Shown in pieces: positions 34,067 to 43,531 of a stretch of DNA of 64,000 bases. The notes under the pieces are model-generated. The model was given only the letters and a program-made list of their open reading frames with translations. It had not been told where the DNA came from and made no database searches. Location: positions 50,095-114,094 of the forward strand of contig NZ_LTBC01000007.1 of NCBI RefSeq assembly GCF_001594015.1, written 5' to 3'. The translations under genes and the position numbers were made by a program. Source of the DNA: Moorella mulderi DSM 14980 (GTDB lineage Bacteria; Bacillota; DSM-521; Neomoorellales; Neomoorellaceae). Position 1 is the first letter of the stretch; the number at the start of each line of letters is the position of its first letter.

Positions 34067-36334
34067 TCACAATCCAAGATCATTCTGGATAATGCCCTTC
34101 ACTGCTTCAAAGGCTATTTCCCCTACCAACTGGCTGGCGCTGTACAACTTCCCAGTATACTTGCCTGCCTTCCAGCCTTTCAGTGGAAAAGACCAGGTAA
34201 AATCTGCGGTGCTTTGACCTGGCAGGACACGACCGGCCACCCGCAACTCAACACCAGCCACCTTGCGGTTGCAACTCACGGTGAGGACGCCCTCACCCCT
34301 GGCATTCAGCTTGACCTTCGCCGTAACTAGCTCAAATCGCGGTTGGGTCTCTGCGCTTGTTTTCCGGACAATAATTACCGGTGTCAAGCACTCCTCAGGG
34401 GTGGCGCCACTGTGGACCTCACCTGGGGAAGCGCTGCCACCTCTGAACCGGTTATGGGTAAGTAAATACGCAGCCCCTTCTTCCATTACCCACATGTCGT
34501 TGTAGCTGCCGTCCAGGTTATCCTCCTTCAAGAAGGCATAGCGACCTCGTACCTCAACTCTCGCCCCTTCCGGTGCTTCCACCTTGGCCTCGCTGGTGGC
34601 GGCGAACCGACTGAGGCCGTGATCAGATGTAATAACCACCGCAGGGCATTGGGACAGCAATACCTGCGCGCGGTAGGCCACCTCTTCGATGACCTCCACC
34701 GCCTTCAGGTAGGATTGGGGGAATTGATAGGCGTAATGGTGAGCAATATCATCCAGGCCCCGCATCACCTCCTCGCCGTCTTCCCACTCCCTATTGGCCT
34801 CAGTTATGGTAGGCAGGTTGGCCCTAGCAATTATCACCTCGCACTCGACCTGGCCGCTCATGGTCAATAACTGGGTTAACAAACCCATCCACTCCGCTCC
34901 CATGGCGTCAACCCAGAGTACTTTTGCGCCAGCAGAGCGCTGCCTGGCGAGAAGATCGCTCCTTGTCGGGTAACTCCAGAGCAATTGCTGATCAGCCCAC
35001 TTGCTTATCAGGATGGCCAGCTCCTCGTCAGCCCGGTCTTTCAGGCGGCAGCGGTTATAGGCGGAAAAATAGGCATCAACAAATTCGTCACCAGTTATGG
35101 CAGGCTGCAAATACCACGTTAACTTCGAGAAGGCCACTTCGAGATACTCCCACCAAAGGTCGGGGGCATACCCCGCCAGAAGTTCGCCGGCACACAGCAC
35201 AAGCTGTTCCCGCTCGGCCACCGATAGGTCGGTTAAAACCGCCACCCGGTCAAGGGGGTCCGTAAGCTCACGGTAACGTTCCCAGAATTCGGCCGGCATG
35301 AGGTTAACGCCAAGGCGTTCTAAAAGCTCTTTTCGCTCCCGGCTAAAGGATAGCGACCTGGGCAAGGCAAAGATGGTCATAACGGCATTATAGCTGAAGT
35401 CGCTCAGGCCACTACTCCTCCCTAGAACATGATGCAGGTAAGAGCCTGGTCTGCTTCGCGCCTTGCTCCACAACCACACAAGCCATCGTCCGCGCTCATC
35501 CAGGTCCTGCCACAAGGTAAAGAGCTGCTGAGCGTTATATCCGGCCACATTCAGTAACCGCCCAGCCACCAGGTCCAGACTATCGCCTTCCCGGACCTGA
35601 TCAGCCAGCCACTCCCAATCCCCGGGAGAGCCCCATTCTTCCATGAGTTCCTCCCAGCTAACATTCCTACGGACATAGTCAAAGCTGGAAGGATAGACAC
35701 GTACGCGGCATTCGCTCCACACTCGGCGCACCGGCAACCAGGCTGCCATGGCCGTTATCAGCCAGACTTTGCGGACACTGCCCCGTTCCCACTGAGATAG
35801 ATACTCTTTTATGCCCTCCGCCACCGGTCGTTCCCCAGATCCAGCGGGAAAAGGTGCTACAATAATCTCGGAGCTGCCTTCCCCTCTAAGGGACCATATG
35901 TCGGGAAGCAGTCCTTCCCGATAGCGTGAGACACGGCTTATTTCGGGAAAGAAAAACTCCTCCGCCGACAACAGCGGTATATACAGCCGGCGTATCTTTT
36001 CCGCCGGCCACTCGGCCAGGTAACGAATCACTTCGGCGCTTTCTGGATCGAGCCGGATGCACTCGGCTAACGGGATTAACAAGACGCTGTGGCAGCCTGA
36101 CGCCTCCTCCTTTAGGTATTTCTGTAGCCGCGTCATATCGGGAAAGACGTCTGGTCCACTGCAGAATTCGGACAGGCGAGCCACCCGGTCCACCTCGTAG
36201 GTCAGCTTAAGGACCAGGTCATCCCAGGCCCGGCACCCCTGAACGAGAATAAACCGGGTGGCGAAGCGCTCTCCTTTGACACCCTCAGCCCGCAAGTGGG
36301 CTATTAACTCGTCCACGCTATTGAAGTCTATCAT
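34067..36334 (-). CDS. pglZ: PglZ-domain protein of a BREX system
   Basis: 755 aa from the ATG at 36334 (GGGGG about 8 nt upstream), 19 bp after brxC. The alkaline-phosphatase-like PglZ core occupies about residues 480-640, with the metal ligands in VLWVDAMGAEWM and AVVITSDHGLSRFA, and DNLDGSYNDMWVMEEGAAYL after it. The N-terminal 450 residues are helical and island-specific. A small beta-rich C-terminal domain (about 670-755) follows. PglZ is the marker protein of BREX systems. Confidence 0.92.
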   Translation of the reverse strand: MIDFNSVDELIAHLRAEGVKGERFATRFILVQGCRAWDDLVLKLTYEVDRVARLSEFCSGPDVFPDMTRLQKYLKEEASGCHSVLLIPLAECIRLDPESAEVIRYLAEWPAEKIRRLYIPLLSAEEFFFPEISRVSRYREGLLPDIWSLRGEGSSEIIVAPFPAGSGERPVAEGIKEYLSQWERGSVRKVWLITAMAAWLPVRRVWSECRVRVYPSSFDYVRRNVSWEELMEEWGSPGDWEWLADQVREGDSLDLVAGRLLNVAGYNAQQLFTLWQDLDERGRWLVWLWSKARSRPGSYLHHVLGRSSGLSDFSYNAVMTIFALPRSLSFSRERKELLERLGVNLMPAEFWERYRELTDPLDRVAVLTDLSVAEREQLVLCAGELLAGYAPDLWWEYLEVAFSKLTWYLQPAITGDEFVDAYFSAYNRCRLKDRADEELAILISKWADQQLLWSYPTRSDLLARQRSAGAKVLWVDAMGAEWMGLLTQLLTMSGQVECEVIIARANLPTITEANREWEDGEEVMRGLDDIAHHYAYQFPQSYLKAVEVIEEVAYRAQVLLSQCPAVVITSDHGLSRFAATSEAKVEAPEGARVEVRGRYAFLKEDNLDGSYNDMWVMEEGAAYLLTHNRFRGGSASPGEVHSGATPEECLTPVIIVRKTSAETQPRFELVTAKVKLNARGEGVLTVSCNRKVAGVELRVAGRVLPGQSTADFTWSFPLKGWKAGKYTGKLYSASQLVGEIAFEAVKGIIQNDLGL

Positions 36335-36353
36335 CGGTATCCCCCGCTTAACT

Positions 36354-39300
36354 TTACCTCGTCTCCTTTTTAAGTGTGGCCAGCAGTCGGGCCCCGACAA
36401 GGGCGTCCTCAGCCGCTAATTGCTTGAGGAACTGTTTCATATCGTCCGGCGATATGGATTCAATAGCCTTTAGGACCTGGGGATAAGCTGTCGCCTGGTA
36501 GTTATCGGTTACCCACTGGCGGACCAGCCGGTGGATTTCGCTTAGCCGCATGGGCCAGCGGTAGACACTCCCATTAAGGATACTACGAATATACGCCTGT
36601 AGTTGACCCGCCATGCCCGCCTGGCGCACCAAGTCGGCATAGTCGCCGGCAGCCGCCTGGATAAATCTGTCCAGGACATATTGCTGATTCTGCAGGTGGG
36701 CAAGCTCAGCCGCGTGCTCGGTCAAATAGCCCATCATCTTGTCTATATCCATCTCAGTCAATTTATGGACATCCTCAAAGCGAACAAAGAATTCATGATG
36801 GTCCTGGCCCTCCAGCACCCACTGGATGGGAGTACCCCTTTCCTCGCTCCAGCGCTCCGGCGAGGCCGAACCCGTGAGTTCCCGCCAGCGTTGCTGCAGT
36901 TGGGCTATCTTTTTATGCCTGGCCTGCTGCGCTAGGGCCTGCATGATGGCTGCCCTGACCTCGTCTTCGGTCGCTCGGGACAGGTCGGGCAGGGCAGCAT
37001 ATAGCTCCGCGGCTTCCTGATCGCTAAGGCTGTACCCCGTGTATTTCCGGACCAGGACACCGGCCACGGAAGGGCCTCCACTCAGCAGGGATACCAACTG
37101 GCCGCTCAAGCGGCGGATGTCCTCCGCGCGGTTATCCTTGATGCCCTGGCCCGGACGGTAAAGCAGTTCGTAAAGGTAATCAATGAGACCAGCAACTTCG
37201 GGTGATTGGCCTTCTTTATAGCAAAGAAGAGGTAACTTGCCCTTGAACCAGCTAGCACGGAAATAGTTACGCAGCTCGCCCAAATCCTGTTTCTCCACCC
37301 CGCACAGGCCGTTCAGCGCATCCACCAGGTCGAGGTCGCGGACGACTTCGGGTAGCTTCTCCTTCACCCGCTCCTCGCTCCACAGGTAGACATCCTCGTT
37401 AAGGAGGGCCCGCAACCGATTCATTACCTGGGGAACATCAAGACGCAGGGCCGCCATAAGCGAGGTTAGCCGGGGAGCGTGGACCTCCCAGAACTTCTTC
37501 ATACCTACCTGCGCCCTATCCCTGCTCAGCAGCCGAGACAGCTCATGGCGCACCGGCTTAACGGCCTCGACGGCCGCCTCCATCTCCCGATCTCCGAGTT
37601 CATCATGAGCGTAAGCCAAAATTTCGCCCAGCGTTCCCACGGCTCGCGCCATATCACGCACCAAACCCGCAGCGGACGTTCCCCGGACATAATAGACAAG
37701 AGTCCATAAAGGATAACCCATTTCCATAACTGTCCTGCGCATATTTTTCCGCGTTTCTTCAGGGTAGGCTGCCTGCTCCGGGGTGAGGCGGAAAACGTCG
37801 CGCGCCATATGGCAGAAACGCTCTCCCTGAGCCGACATTTTCCGGATCGTATAGTTCTCTGAAAGCTTGAACCCTTTCATCACCTGCTCGATAAGTTCCG
37901 CTAGCTTGTTGGGATTGAGGGGCAACGAGTTGGTGCCGTCGGAGTAATAATAGCCCTGGGCATAGTTGCGCAGCAGGAAGGCGAAAAGCAAGATGCCGAT
38001 GGGTGACGGCATGAGGCCATAAGGAGGTTGCTGTAAGGCTTCCCACAATTGCTTCAGGCTGACATGCTCCCGGGCGGCAAAAAAGCCGTTCACCATGCTT
38101 TGCATCTGGCTCAAAGGATGGTCAGGGCGGCCGGCGGTTTCACCGTCCCAAAAACCTTGAATTCTAAGCTCGTTCACCACATTCTTGTATGGCTGCTGAA
38201 TATTCTGGGCCACCTTGAGGCCTATTTCCGCACCAGCCCTGCCCCAGGCGTGATCATACAAGGTAGCAGTTTGGCTCAGTTTCTCAGGACCGTAGCGGAA
38301 AACCGAAGCCACAATATCCCCCAGGTATTCGGTAATAACCTCGCATCCTTTCAGTTCCTCCTGCCGGCCCTGGAAAAAGGCCCGGATCCGCCCTGTGTGC
38401 ATCGCAGCGAGCCACTCGGTCACGATATTCTTAGCCTTGGTGTCATAATACTTTTGGGTTTTGCTGTCCCGCATTTCCTGGTGATACCAGGAGTGAGCCT
38501 GGTAATCGAGCCACTCGCGCCACCGTTTGGCGCCAAAGGCGGCCTGGCTGATCAATATACAATAATTGGTATGGGCCGCGCTTATCTCCGTAGCCAGGTC
38601 TTCCGAATCAATCAAATGTTCGTCCTCCTGAGCGACCACCAGAATTACCCCTACCTCGTAAGGCCTTTCCACGCCCTGGAGAACGCGCTCGCGTCGCAGC
38701 TTCAGTTCCCGGGCGGAAACGATCTGGACCGGATGGCGCAATTTGGCTGCTCCCTGCAAGGATAGCAGTCCTTTGAGTTCAGAGGCAAATCCGGCCTCGG
38801 GGCCTCCGGCCTTAATCATTTTTTCAAAGGTAAGGACGGCTTCAGCCCGCCGCCGACATTCCTCCAGCTTGGCCTGGTCAATGGTGGTGGTGGGCATGAT
38901 ATACTCGCAGTCATTACCCGCCGGCACAGCAAGCATGATGCCCCGGGCGCAAAGGCCGTCCGCCACTTCCCCCACGCGTTGATAAAGTTCGGTGCCAACA
39001 AACATGCGCTTGAGGACCGACAGGCTCGGTTTGAGCAAATCATAAGCCCCTTGCGTTTGCCTCCACAAGGCAATAAGCAGCAGCATGACGCGGAATACCC
39101 GCAATTCTTTCTCGCTCAGGCTATCCCTGACGGAACGATAATAACTAAGAAGGTCGCTTATGGCTTCGATGCTTTCAATCTTAATGTCCTCAAAGAAGTA
39201 CTGCCACAGGTAATCAGGTGTCAACCAGTACCAGTAGTCCTGCGGATAATTGGCGATAAACCACTGGAAAGATCCCGGGGCCTCGGTTTTTAGGAATTGG

Positions 39301-40475
39301 AACAGAGTGCGCTGGCTCGAGCTGTAGAGCGACGAAATGGTAGCCAGAAGATAGGCGGTGAAGGGGTGGATGGGGGCCATGCGCTTGAGGTCGTCCTTGT
39401 TAACCCGCTCGCCCAGGACATTGATATGCAGCACGGCCACATCCACTTGACTCCAGAGGGAATCCAGCTTCGCCTCCCACTCATTCCGGCGGTCAGGATG
39501 GGCCTCAATCACATTGGCGATAAGTTTATAAGCCGTGACCGGCGTCATTTCCAACTGGCAGTTATGGAACCGGTCGAGGAGTTTTTTTCGCGTGTCCTCG
39601 TCAATGCGCGTGAACTGATTTAGGGCGCGGTGGGTGACGAGGAACAGGTAGAAGGGCATGTCAACCGTAGCCTGGGCCAGCTCTTGTAGCGGTGTTACCG
39701 GCACGTTGTTGGCGAAGAACTCCGTAAACTCGTCCCAAATGAAGACGATACCCTGCAAGTTGTTGGCCACGATGACTTCCTTGATCCAGGCCTTAACAGC
39801 CGCCGGGAAATCAGCCAAGGCCAGCCCTTCTTCCTCCAGCACGGCCGCCACCTGTTCGCCCAGCTTTACATCGCCGGCGCGCAGGCGCTCAATCACTTCG
39901 TCGGCCGTAGCCGCGGTCCGAAAGCGGCCGCGGTACTTGGTGAAAGCCGCTTCCCAGTTGAAGATGCCGCTCGGGTCACTCAGCTTGTTCACCAGTTGAT
40001 CCATGAGGCTTTCACTAAAGGCATTGGTATAACCCTGAGCCCGCAACTGGTCTTTGATCGCCTGCTGCACTTCTATCATCAGGCTGCGGCTCGAGGTGAT
40101 ATGTCCCGACGCCGAACGGTAGATGACCAGGTAGCGGTTGTTTTGGCGCAACGCCTTGAACCGTGGCCATAGAGGCGTCAAGATCTGGTGTTTTTGAAAA
40201 TAGTCCTCGATGGCCTTAGGATCGTCTTCCAGCAGGTGCTTGATTACGAAGGAGGCGAAGGTCTTGCCCGTTCCGTAGGCCCCAGTAAGCCAGAGGGAAC
40301 GCTTGTCACCGCCATGCGCCCGTTCCAGGGCGGCGATAAGCTTCTCCAGCAGGTTTCGCATTTGGGCATGGGGAATAAAGAACTTCCAGTTCCCCTGGTG
40401 GTTTTTGTCTACATCCTCGGAGAATACCGGGATGAAGTCTTCGCTTACAGCCAGGAAATCACCATATCGCCACAC
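36354..40475 (-). CDS. brxC: BrxC/PglY-like large P-loop ATPase of a BREX system
   Basis: 1373 aa from the GTG at 40475 (AAGGAGG 7 nt upstream). Walker A is LTGAYGTGKTFASFVIKHLL near residue 60, and Walker B IVFIWDEFTEFF near residue 240; the N-terminal block VFSEDVDKNHQGNWKFFIPH is BrxC-like. The long remainder is helical without further motifs I can name. The gene overlaps the end of the preceding reading frame by about 30 bp, suggesting translational coupling. BrxC proteins are essential for both phage exclusion and, where present, host modification. Confidence 0.9.
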   Translation of the reverse strand: MWRYGDFLAVSEDFIPVFSEDVDKNHQGNWKFFIPHAQMRNLLEKLIAALERAHGGDKRSLWLTGAYGTGKTFASFVIKHLLEDDPKAIEDYFQKHQILTPLWPRFKALRQNNRYLVIYRSASGHITSSRSLMIEVQQAIKDQLRAQGYTNAFSESLMDQLVNKLSDPSGIFNWEAAFTKYRGRFRTAATADEVIERLRAGDVKLGEQVAAVLEEEGLALADFPAAVKAWIKEVIVANNLQGIVFIWDEFTEFFANNVPVTPLQELAQATVDMPFYLFLVTHRALNQFTRIDEDTRKKLLDRFHNCQLEMTPVTAYKLIANVIEAHPDRRNEWEAKLDSLWSQVDVAVLHINVLGERVNKDDLKRMAPIHPFTAYLLATISSLYSSSQRTLFQFLKTEAPGSFQWFIANYPQDYWYWLTPDYLWQYFFEDIKIESIEAISDLLSYYRSVRDSLSEKELRVFRVMLLLIALWRQTQGAYDLLKPSLSVLKRMFVGTELYQRVGEVADGLCARGIMLAVPAGNDCEYIMPTTTIDQAKLEECRRRAEAVLTFEKMIKAGGPEAGFASELKGLLSLQGAAKLRHPVQIVSARELKLRRERVLQGVERPYEVGVILVVAQEDEHLIDSEDLATEISAAHTNYCILISQAAFGAKRWREWLDYQAHSWYHQEMRDSKTQKYYDTKAKNIVTEWLAAMHTGRIRAFFQGRQEELKGCEVITEYLGDIVASVFRYGPEKLSQTATLYDHAWGRAGAEIGLKVAQNIQQPYKNVVNELRIQGFWDGETAGRPDHPLSQMQSMVNGFFAAREHVSLKQLWEALQQPPYGLMPSPIGILLFAFLLRNYAQGYYYSDGTNSLPLNPNKLAELIEQVMKGFKLSENYTIRKMSAQGERFCHMARDVFRLTPEQAAYPEETRKNMRRTVMEMGYPLWTLVYYVRGTSAAGLVRDMARAVGTLGEILAYAHDELGDREMEAAVEAVKPVRHELSRLLSRDRAQVGMKKFWEVHAPRLTSLMAALRLDVPQVMNRLRALLNEDVYLWSEERVKEKLPEVVRDLDLVDALNGLCGVEKQDLGELRNYFRASWFKGKLPLLCYKEGQSPEVAGLIDYLYELLYRPGQGIKDNRAEDIRRLSGQLVSLLSGGPSVAGVLVRKYTGYSLSDQEAAELYAALPDLSRATEDEVRAAIMQALAQQARHKKIAQLQQRWRELTGSASPERWSEERGTPIQWVLEGQDHHEFFVRFEDVHKLTEMDIDKMMGYLTEHAAELAHLQNQQYVLDRFIQAAAGDYADLVRQAGMAGQLQAYIRSILNGSVYRWPMRLSEIHRLVRQWVTDNYQATAYPQVLKAIESISPDDMKQFLKQLAAEDALVGARLLATLKKETR

Positions 40476-41180
40476 TGCCACTCCTCCTTTTCGGCCAGGC
40501 ATATCGTTACGCCGTGCTCGTCAATCTTAAAATAATCCTGGTCCAGGACGGTCAGACGATTCAAAACAAACTGCCGGCTGCAGTCGAAAACCACCCAGGG
40601 ACAGGTAAGGTCGGCGGCCCACGGCAGCCTGGTCCGCCCCTGCTGCAGGTAAAGTCGCTCCATAGCGTGGATTAGTGCAGCGTCACCAGGCTGCCCACCG
40701 CGGCGGACAAGGCGGCGCGGTCTCTCCCCGCTCACCTGCCCCCTGGCCTAACTCGCTACCCACCGGAATCCGCTCTAGCAGTCCCGCCAGTTACATGATA
40801 GCATTGGTTGCCGTCCGCTCTGCCAGGCGGGGCATCGCCTGTCTGAGCAGCGCCTTCAGTTCAGTGATAGTCCACGCGCCCGGTCCCAGGTGCGCGTACC
40901 AGCGGGCGGTGGGAAAAGCGAACACCACATTGACCCAAAGCAACTCCCACAGGGGCAGCAGGCGTTTCCCCGCGCGGCAAACTGTGTCCCCACGGGGGTT
41001 AGGCGACCGTCACCATCCTCGATACCGGCTGCTTTCAGCCAGGTGGCCAGGGAAGCTACTGCCGGTTAACCAGGATTGAGCGGTGGCGCGGTCGAACAGG
41101 TATAGTTCTAGCCACTCCTGCCGCAGACCAAAATGTTGGTGCAGAGACCAGCCTCTCTCGTGACCCCAATCAAGCAAGAT
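40445..41180 (-). pseudogene. Broken second DUF4007-like gene between brxP and brxC
   Basis: Three frames together spell a protein that parallels the C-terminal domain of BrxP. LDWGHERGWSLHQHFGLRQE runs to a frame change near 41050-41058; SLATWLKAAGIEDGDGRLTP runs to one near 40965-40975. RLLPLWELLWVNVVFAFPTA then runs to a TAA at 40791-40793, followed in frame by LAGLLERIPVGSELGQG and a further 95 codons to 40445. Order and spacing match BrxP (HFGMEKGWL, TDLGEKLARRG, VIWTNLARNSTPVRWYL, NAMTALFGLLTKTPLGNGLG). A TTG near 41180 overlapping the brxP stop could have been its start. Alternatively the sequence has errors here. Confidence 0.75.
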
Positions 41181-43503
41181 CAAGCACCTCAACCGCCTTA
41201 TAGGCATGGTCCAGGAAAATGTTGTCCAGGTCCCGCACAATGTTAACGCGGATGAGGCCGTCGCCCCGGGCGGACAGGCCCCTGAGGATACCCTCCAGCG
41301 TCTCCCGGCGGACGCCAAACAACGTGTATGGCCCCTCATCAGCGCCCTCATACAACTCGCGCACGGTCAGCTCGTACCGCCCCGTCTTTTCCGCGTACCG
41401 GTAGAGGGCGTAGAGAATGGCCACCGGATCGGGGTCATGCCATCCCTTTTTGTACAGGGCGCCGCCGGTGCGCTTGCCAGGCTCTACTTCTTCGCCCAGC
41501 CCTAACCCGTTGCCCAAAGGCGTCTTTGTAAGTAAACCAAAAAGCGCTGTCATGGCGTTCCGCCTGGTAGTCTCGCTCTGGGAATAGGCTTCACCCATTT
41601 TGATCACCCACTCGGCTTTGGTCATGGTCGCCCCCCAGGGAACGGCAGTGAGGTACCACCTTACAGGCGTCGAGTTGCGGGCCAGGTTGGTCCAGATGAC
41701 GGCCCAGGTCACCAGATCGCTTGCTCCCCGCCGGGCCAGCTTTTCCCCCAGGTCGGTAACGGCCAGGGATCTCTTGCTACTGCCACTTGTTATCAGTTCG
41801 GCATGTTTGAGCCACAGGAGCATGGCGTTAAACTGCCGGTTGCCCAGGCTGTTGCTGCTAACCCAATCCATGGGCGAGGCGAGGAAAGCCGCGAGCCACC
41901 CCTTTTCCATCCCAAAGTGCTCGTAGGTGTGCAACGTCTTCTTCTGATTGCCATTCATGCTTAAGCCTCCCTCGCTTGTTGCTAGGGATTTGGCGGTGAG
42001 GCAAGCTTCCCCGTGCAGGTCGAGGCACAGGCCGCAGGCCAGGCAATCGTCGCTGACTCGTACCTGCTCATGGGTGACCAAAGCCCCGGTAGGGCACTCT
42101 ACCTGGCAGGCCTGGCAGTGGCAGCAATAGGCGCTCTTGAGGGCCACGGCGCGAAAGGCTTTGAGAACATAGCGATCGGCGTACGCCAGGCCGTCTACCT
42201 CCACGCTGACGCTGTTGTCGTTACGCCGAACGACATAAGGATACACGGTGCCGCCCCGCTCGATGTGCCCCTGACCGGCGCCGGTCCGTGCCAGGCGGCC
42301 CAGGGTTTTGGCCCATTCCTGCCAGTCTTCGGTCGGCTGGCGCAGGGTAAAAATAACCCTACCACCCTTTACCTGCTCGACCACCCGGTTGCCGCCGCCG
42401 GGAAGATAGCGGCCGCCAGCCCTGCCTTTCCAGTTTCCTTCCTCCAGGTACCTGTCTGCTTCCTTGGGACAGACTCCTGAATTAATGGCATAAGTACGTA
42501 ATTCATCAATGAAGCATCTCATATCTTGCTGATAAACTTTCCAACTAATAATATCCCACCATGAGGAAGCCATGGGGCATACCGCACAGCCCACGCGGGT
42601 GACGCCGTGACGGTAGGCCCGGTTCAGCAGCAGGCGCCGGTCAAAGAGGTACAAGAAGACCTCCCCCGCGTTCCAGGCAATAATGGGGCTGGCGTTGATC
42701 TGCGTCTTGTGTTTGCCTCCCGGGGTGATGGACATGTAGGTCGACCGGCCGGCGCTTTCTTCATGGCGCACGCCGTCGAAGATCAGGGCCTTTGCCGCCG
42801 CTTTGCCGGCCAACTGGCGCAGAAGCAGCAGAGTGGGTACCGATTTGTGCACGGAACAGCACCAGCGGTGAATACGGCTGGGAGGGCCCATTTCCCGCCA
42901 GCTCGTCCGGGCATCCTTCACACTCCTGGCCGTGTGGAAGGTCAGGTGGGGCCACCGTTCTCTGGCTGCCTTCACGGCCAGGTATGTATCGCGAATTTCC
43001 ATCCCTGTGTCGCCAAAGACGACGACGAATTGATCCGGCTCCAAGACCCGCTGGACGAGGTCCAAGGTTACGAGGGAATCCTTACCCCCGGAGAAAGCTA
43101 CTGCTACGATATCCACCCTTTTCTGCTTCCGGGTATAAGTTTGGTAGATAAACTTGAGTGATCTCTGTACCAGCCCCTGAAGGAGAGGCCCATTTTTGGC
43201 CACCATAGCCTCGACCTTGACCGGGTCCAGGGCCAATCCCGATCGGTGAATCTTAAGTTCAGGCCTGGAAAACAACCCCCCTCCCTCAGCCTCCGCCACC
43301 AGTTCACCCCGGTAGTAATACTTCCGGCCGCCAATGGCCCACAACAGGGGTTCCTCCACCCGGGGATAACTCCAGTGCCGGTCGAAGCCCAGGAGGTCAA
43401 GTTCCTCAAAAAACACGGGACGGATCTCGCTCCCGACCCCGGTCTCCCTGGTATCGGCCAGCAAGATGCCGCCTGTATCGTTATCCCATTGAATCTCATA
43501 CAT
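41170..43503 (-). CDS. brxP: BrxP-like PAPS reductase-family protein with ferredoxin and DUF4007 domains
   Basis: 777 aa. A PP-loop AVAFSGGKDSLVTLDLV lies near residue 138 (PAPS reductase/ATP pyrophosphatase fold), with further Cys in HRWCCSVHK and VGCAVCPM. Two 4Fe-4S motifs follow at about 455-500 (YCCHCQACQVECPTGA; CLACGLCLDLHGEAC). The last 270 residues form a DUF4007-like domain (YEHFGMEKGWLAAFL through KAVEVLDLA). BrxP is the signature gene of type 4 BREX; the same reductase fold occurs in DndC of phosphorothioation systems. It starts 28 bp after the sigma factor gene. A sulfur-dependent DNA modification is a tempting but unproven idea. Confidence 0.87.
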   Translation of the reverse strand: MYEIQWDNDTGGILLADTRETGVGSEIRPVFFEELDLLGFDRHWSYPRVEEPLLWAIGGRKYYYRGELVAEAEGGGLFSRPELKIHRSGLALDPVKVEAMVAKNGPLLQGLVQRSLKFIYQTYTRKQKRVDIVAVAFSGGKDSLVTLDLVQRVLEPDQFVVVFGDTGMEIRDTYLAVKAARERWPHLTFHTARSVKDARTSWREMGPPSRIHRWCCSVHKSVPTLLLLRQLAGKAAAKALIFDGVRHEESAGRSTYMSITPGGKHKTQINASPIIAWNAGEVFLYLFDRRLLLNRAYRHGVTRVGCAVCPMASSWWDIISWKVYQQDMRCFIDELRTYAINSGVCPKEADRYLEEGNWKGRAGGRYLPGGGNRVVEQVKGGRVIFTLRQPTEDWQEWAKTLGRLARTGAGQGHIERGGTVYPYVVRRNDNSVSVEVDGLAYADRYVLKAFRAVALKSAYCCHCQACQVECPTGALVTHEQVRVSDDCLACGLCLDLHGEACLTAKSLATSEGGLSMNGNQKKTLHTYEHFGMEKGWLAAFLASPMDWVSSNSLGNRQFNAMLLWLKHAELITSGSSKRSLAVTDLGEKLARRGASDLVTWAVIWTNLARNSTPVRWYLTAVPWGATMTKAEWVIKMGEAYSQSETTRRNAMTALFGLLTKTPLGNGLGLGEEVEPGKRTGGALYKKGWHDPDPVAILYALYRYAEKTGRYELTVRELYEGADEGPYTLFGVRRETLEGILRGLSARGDGLIRVNIVRDLDNIFLDHAYKAVEVLDLA

Positions 43504-43531
43504 GGGAGACTATACTTCCTCTTTTCTACTA

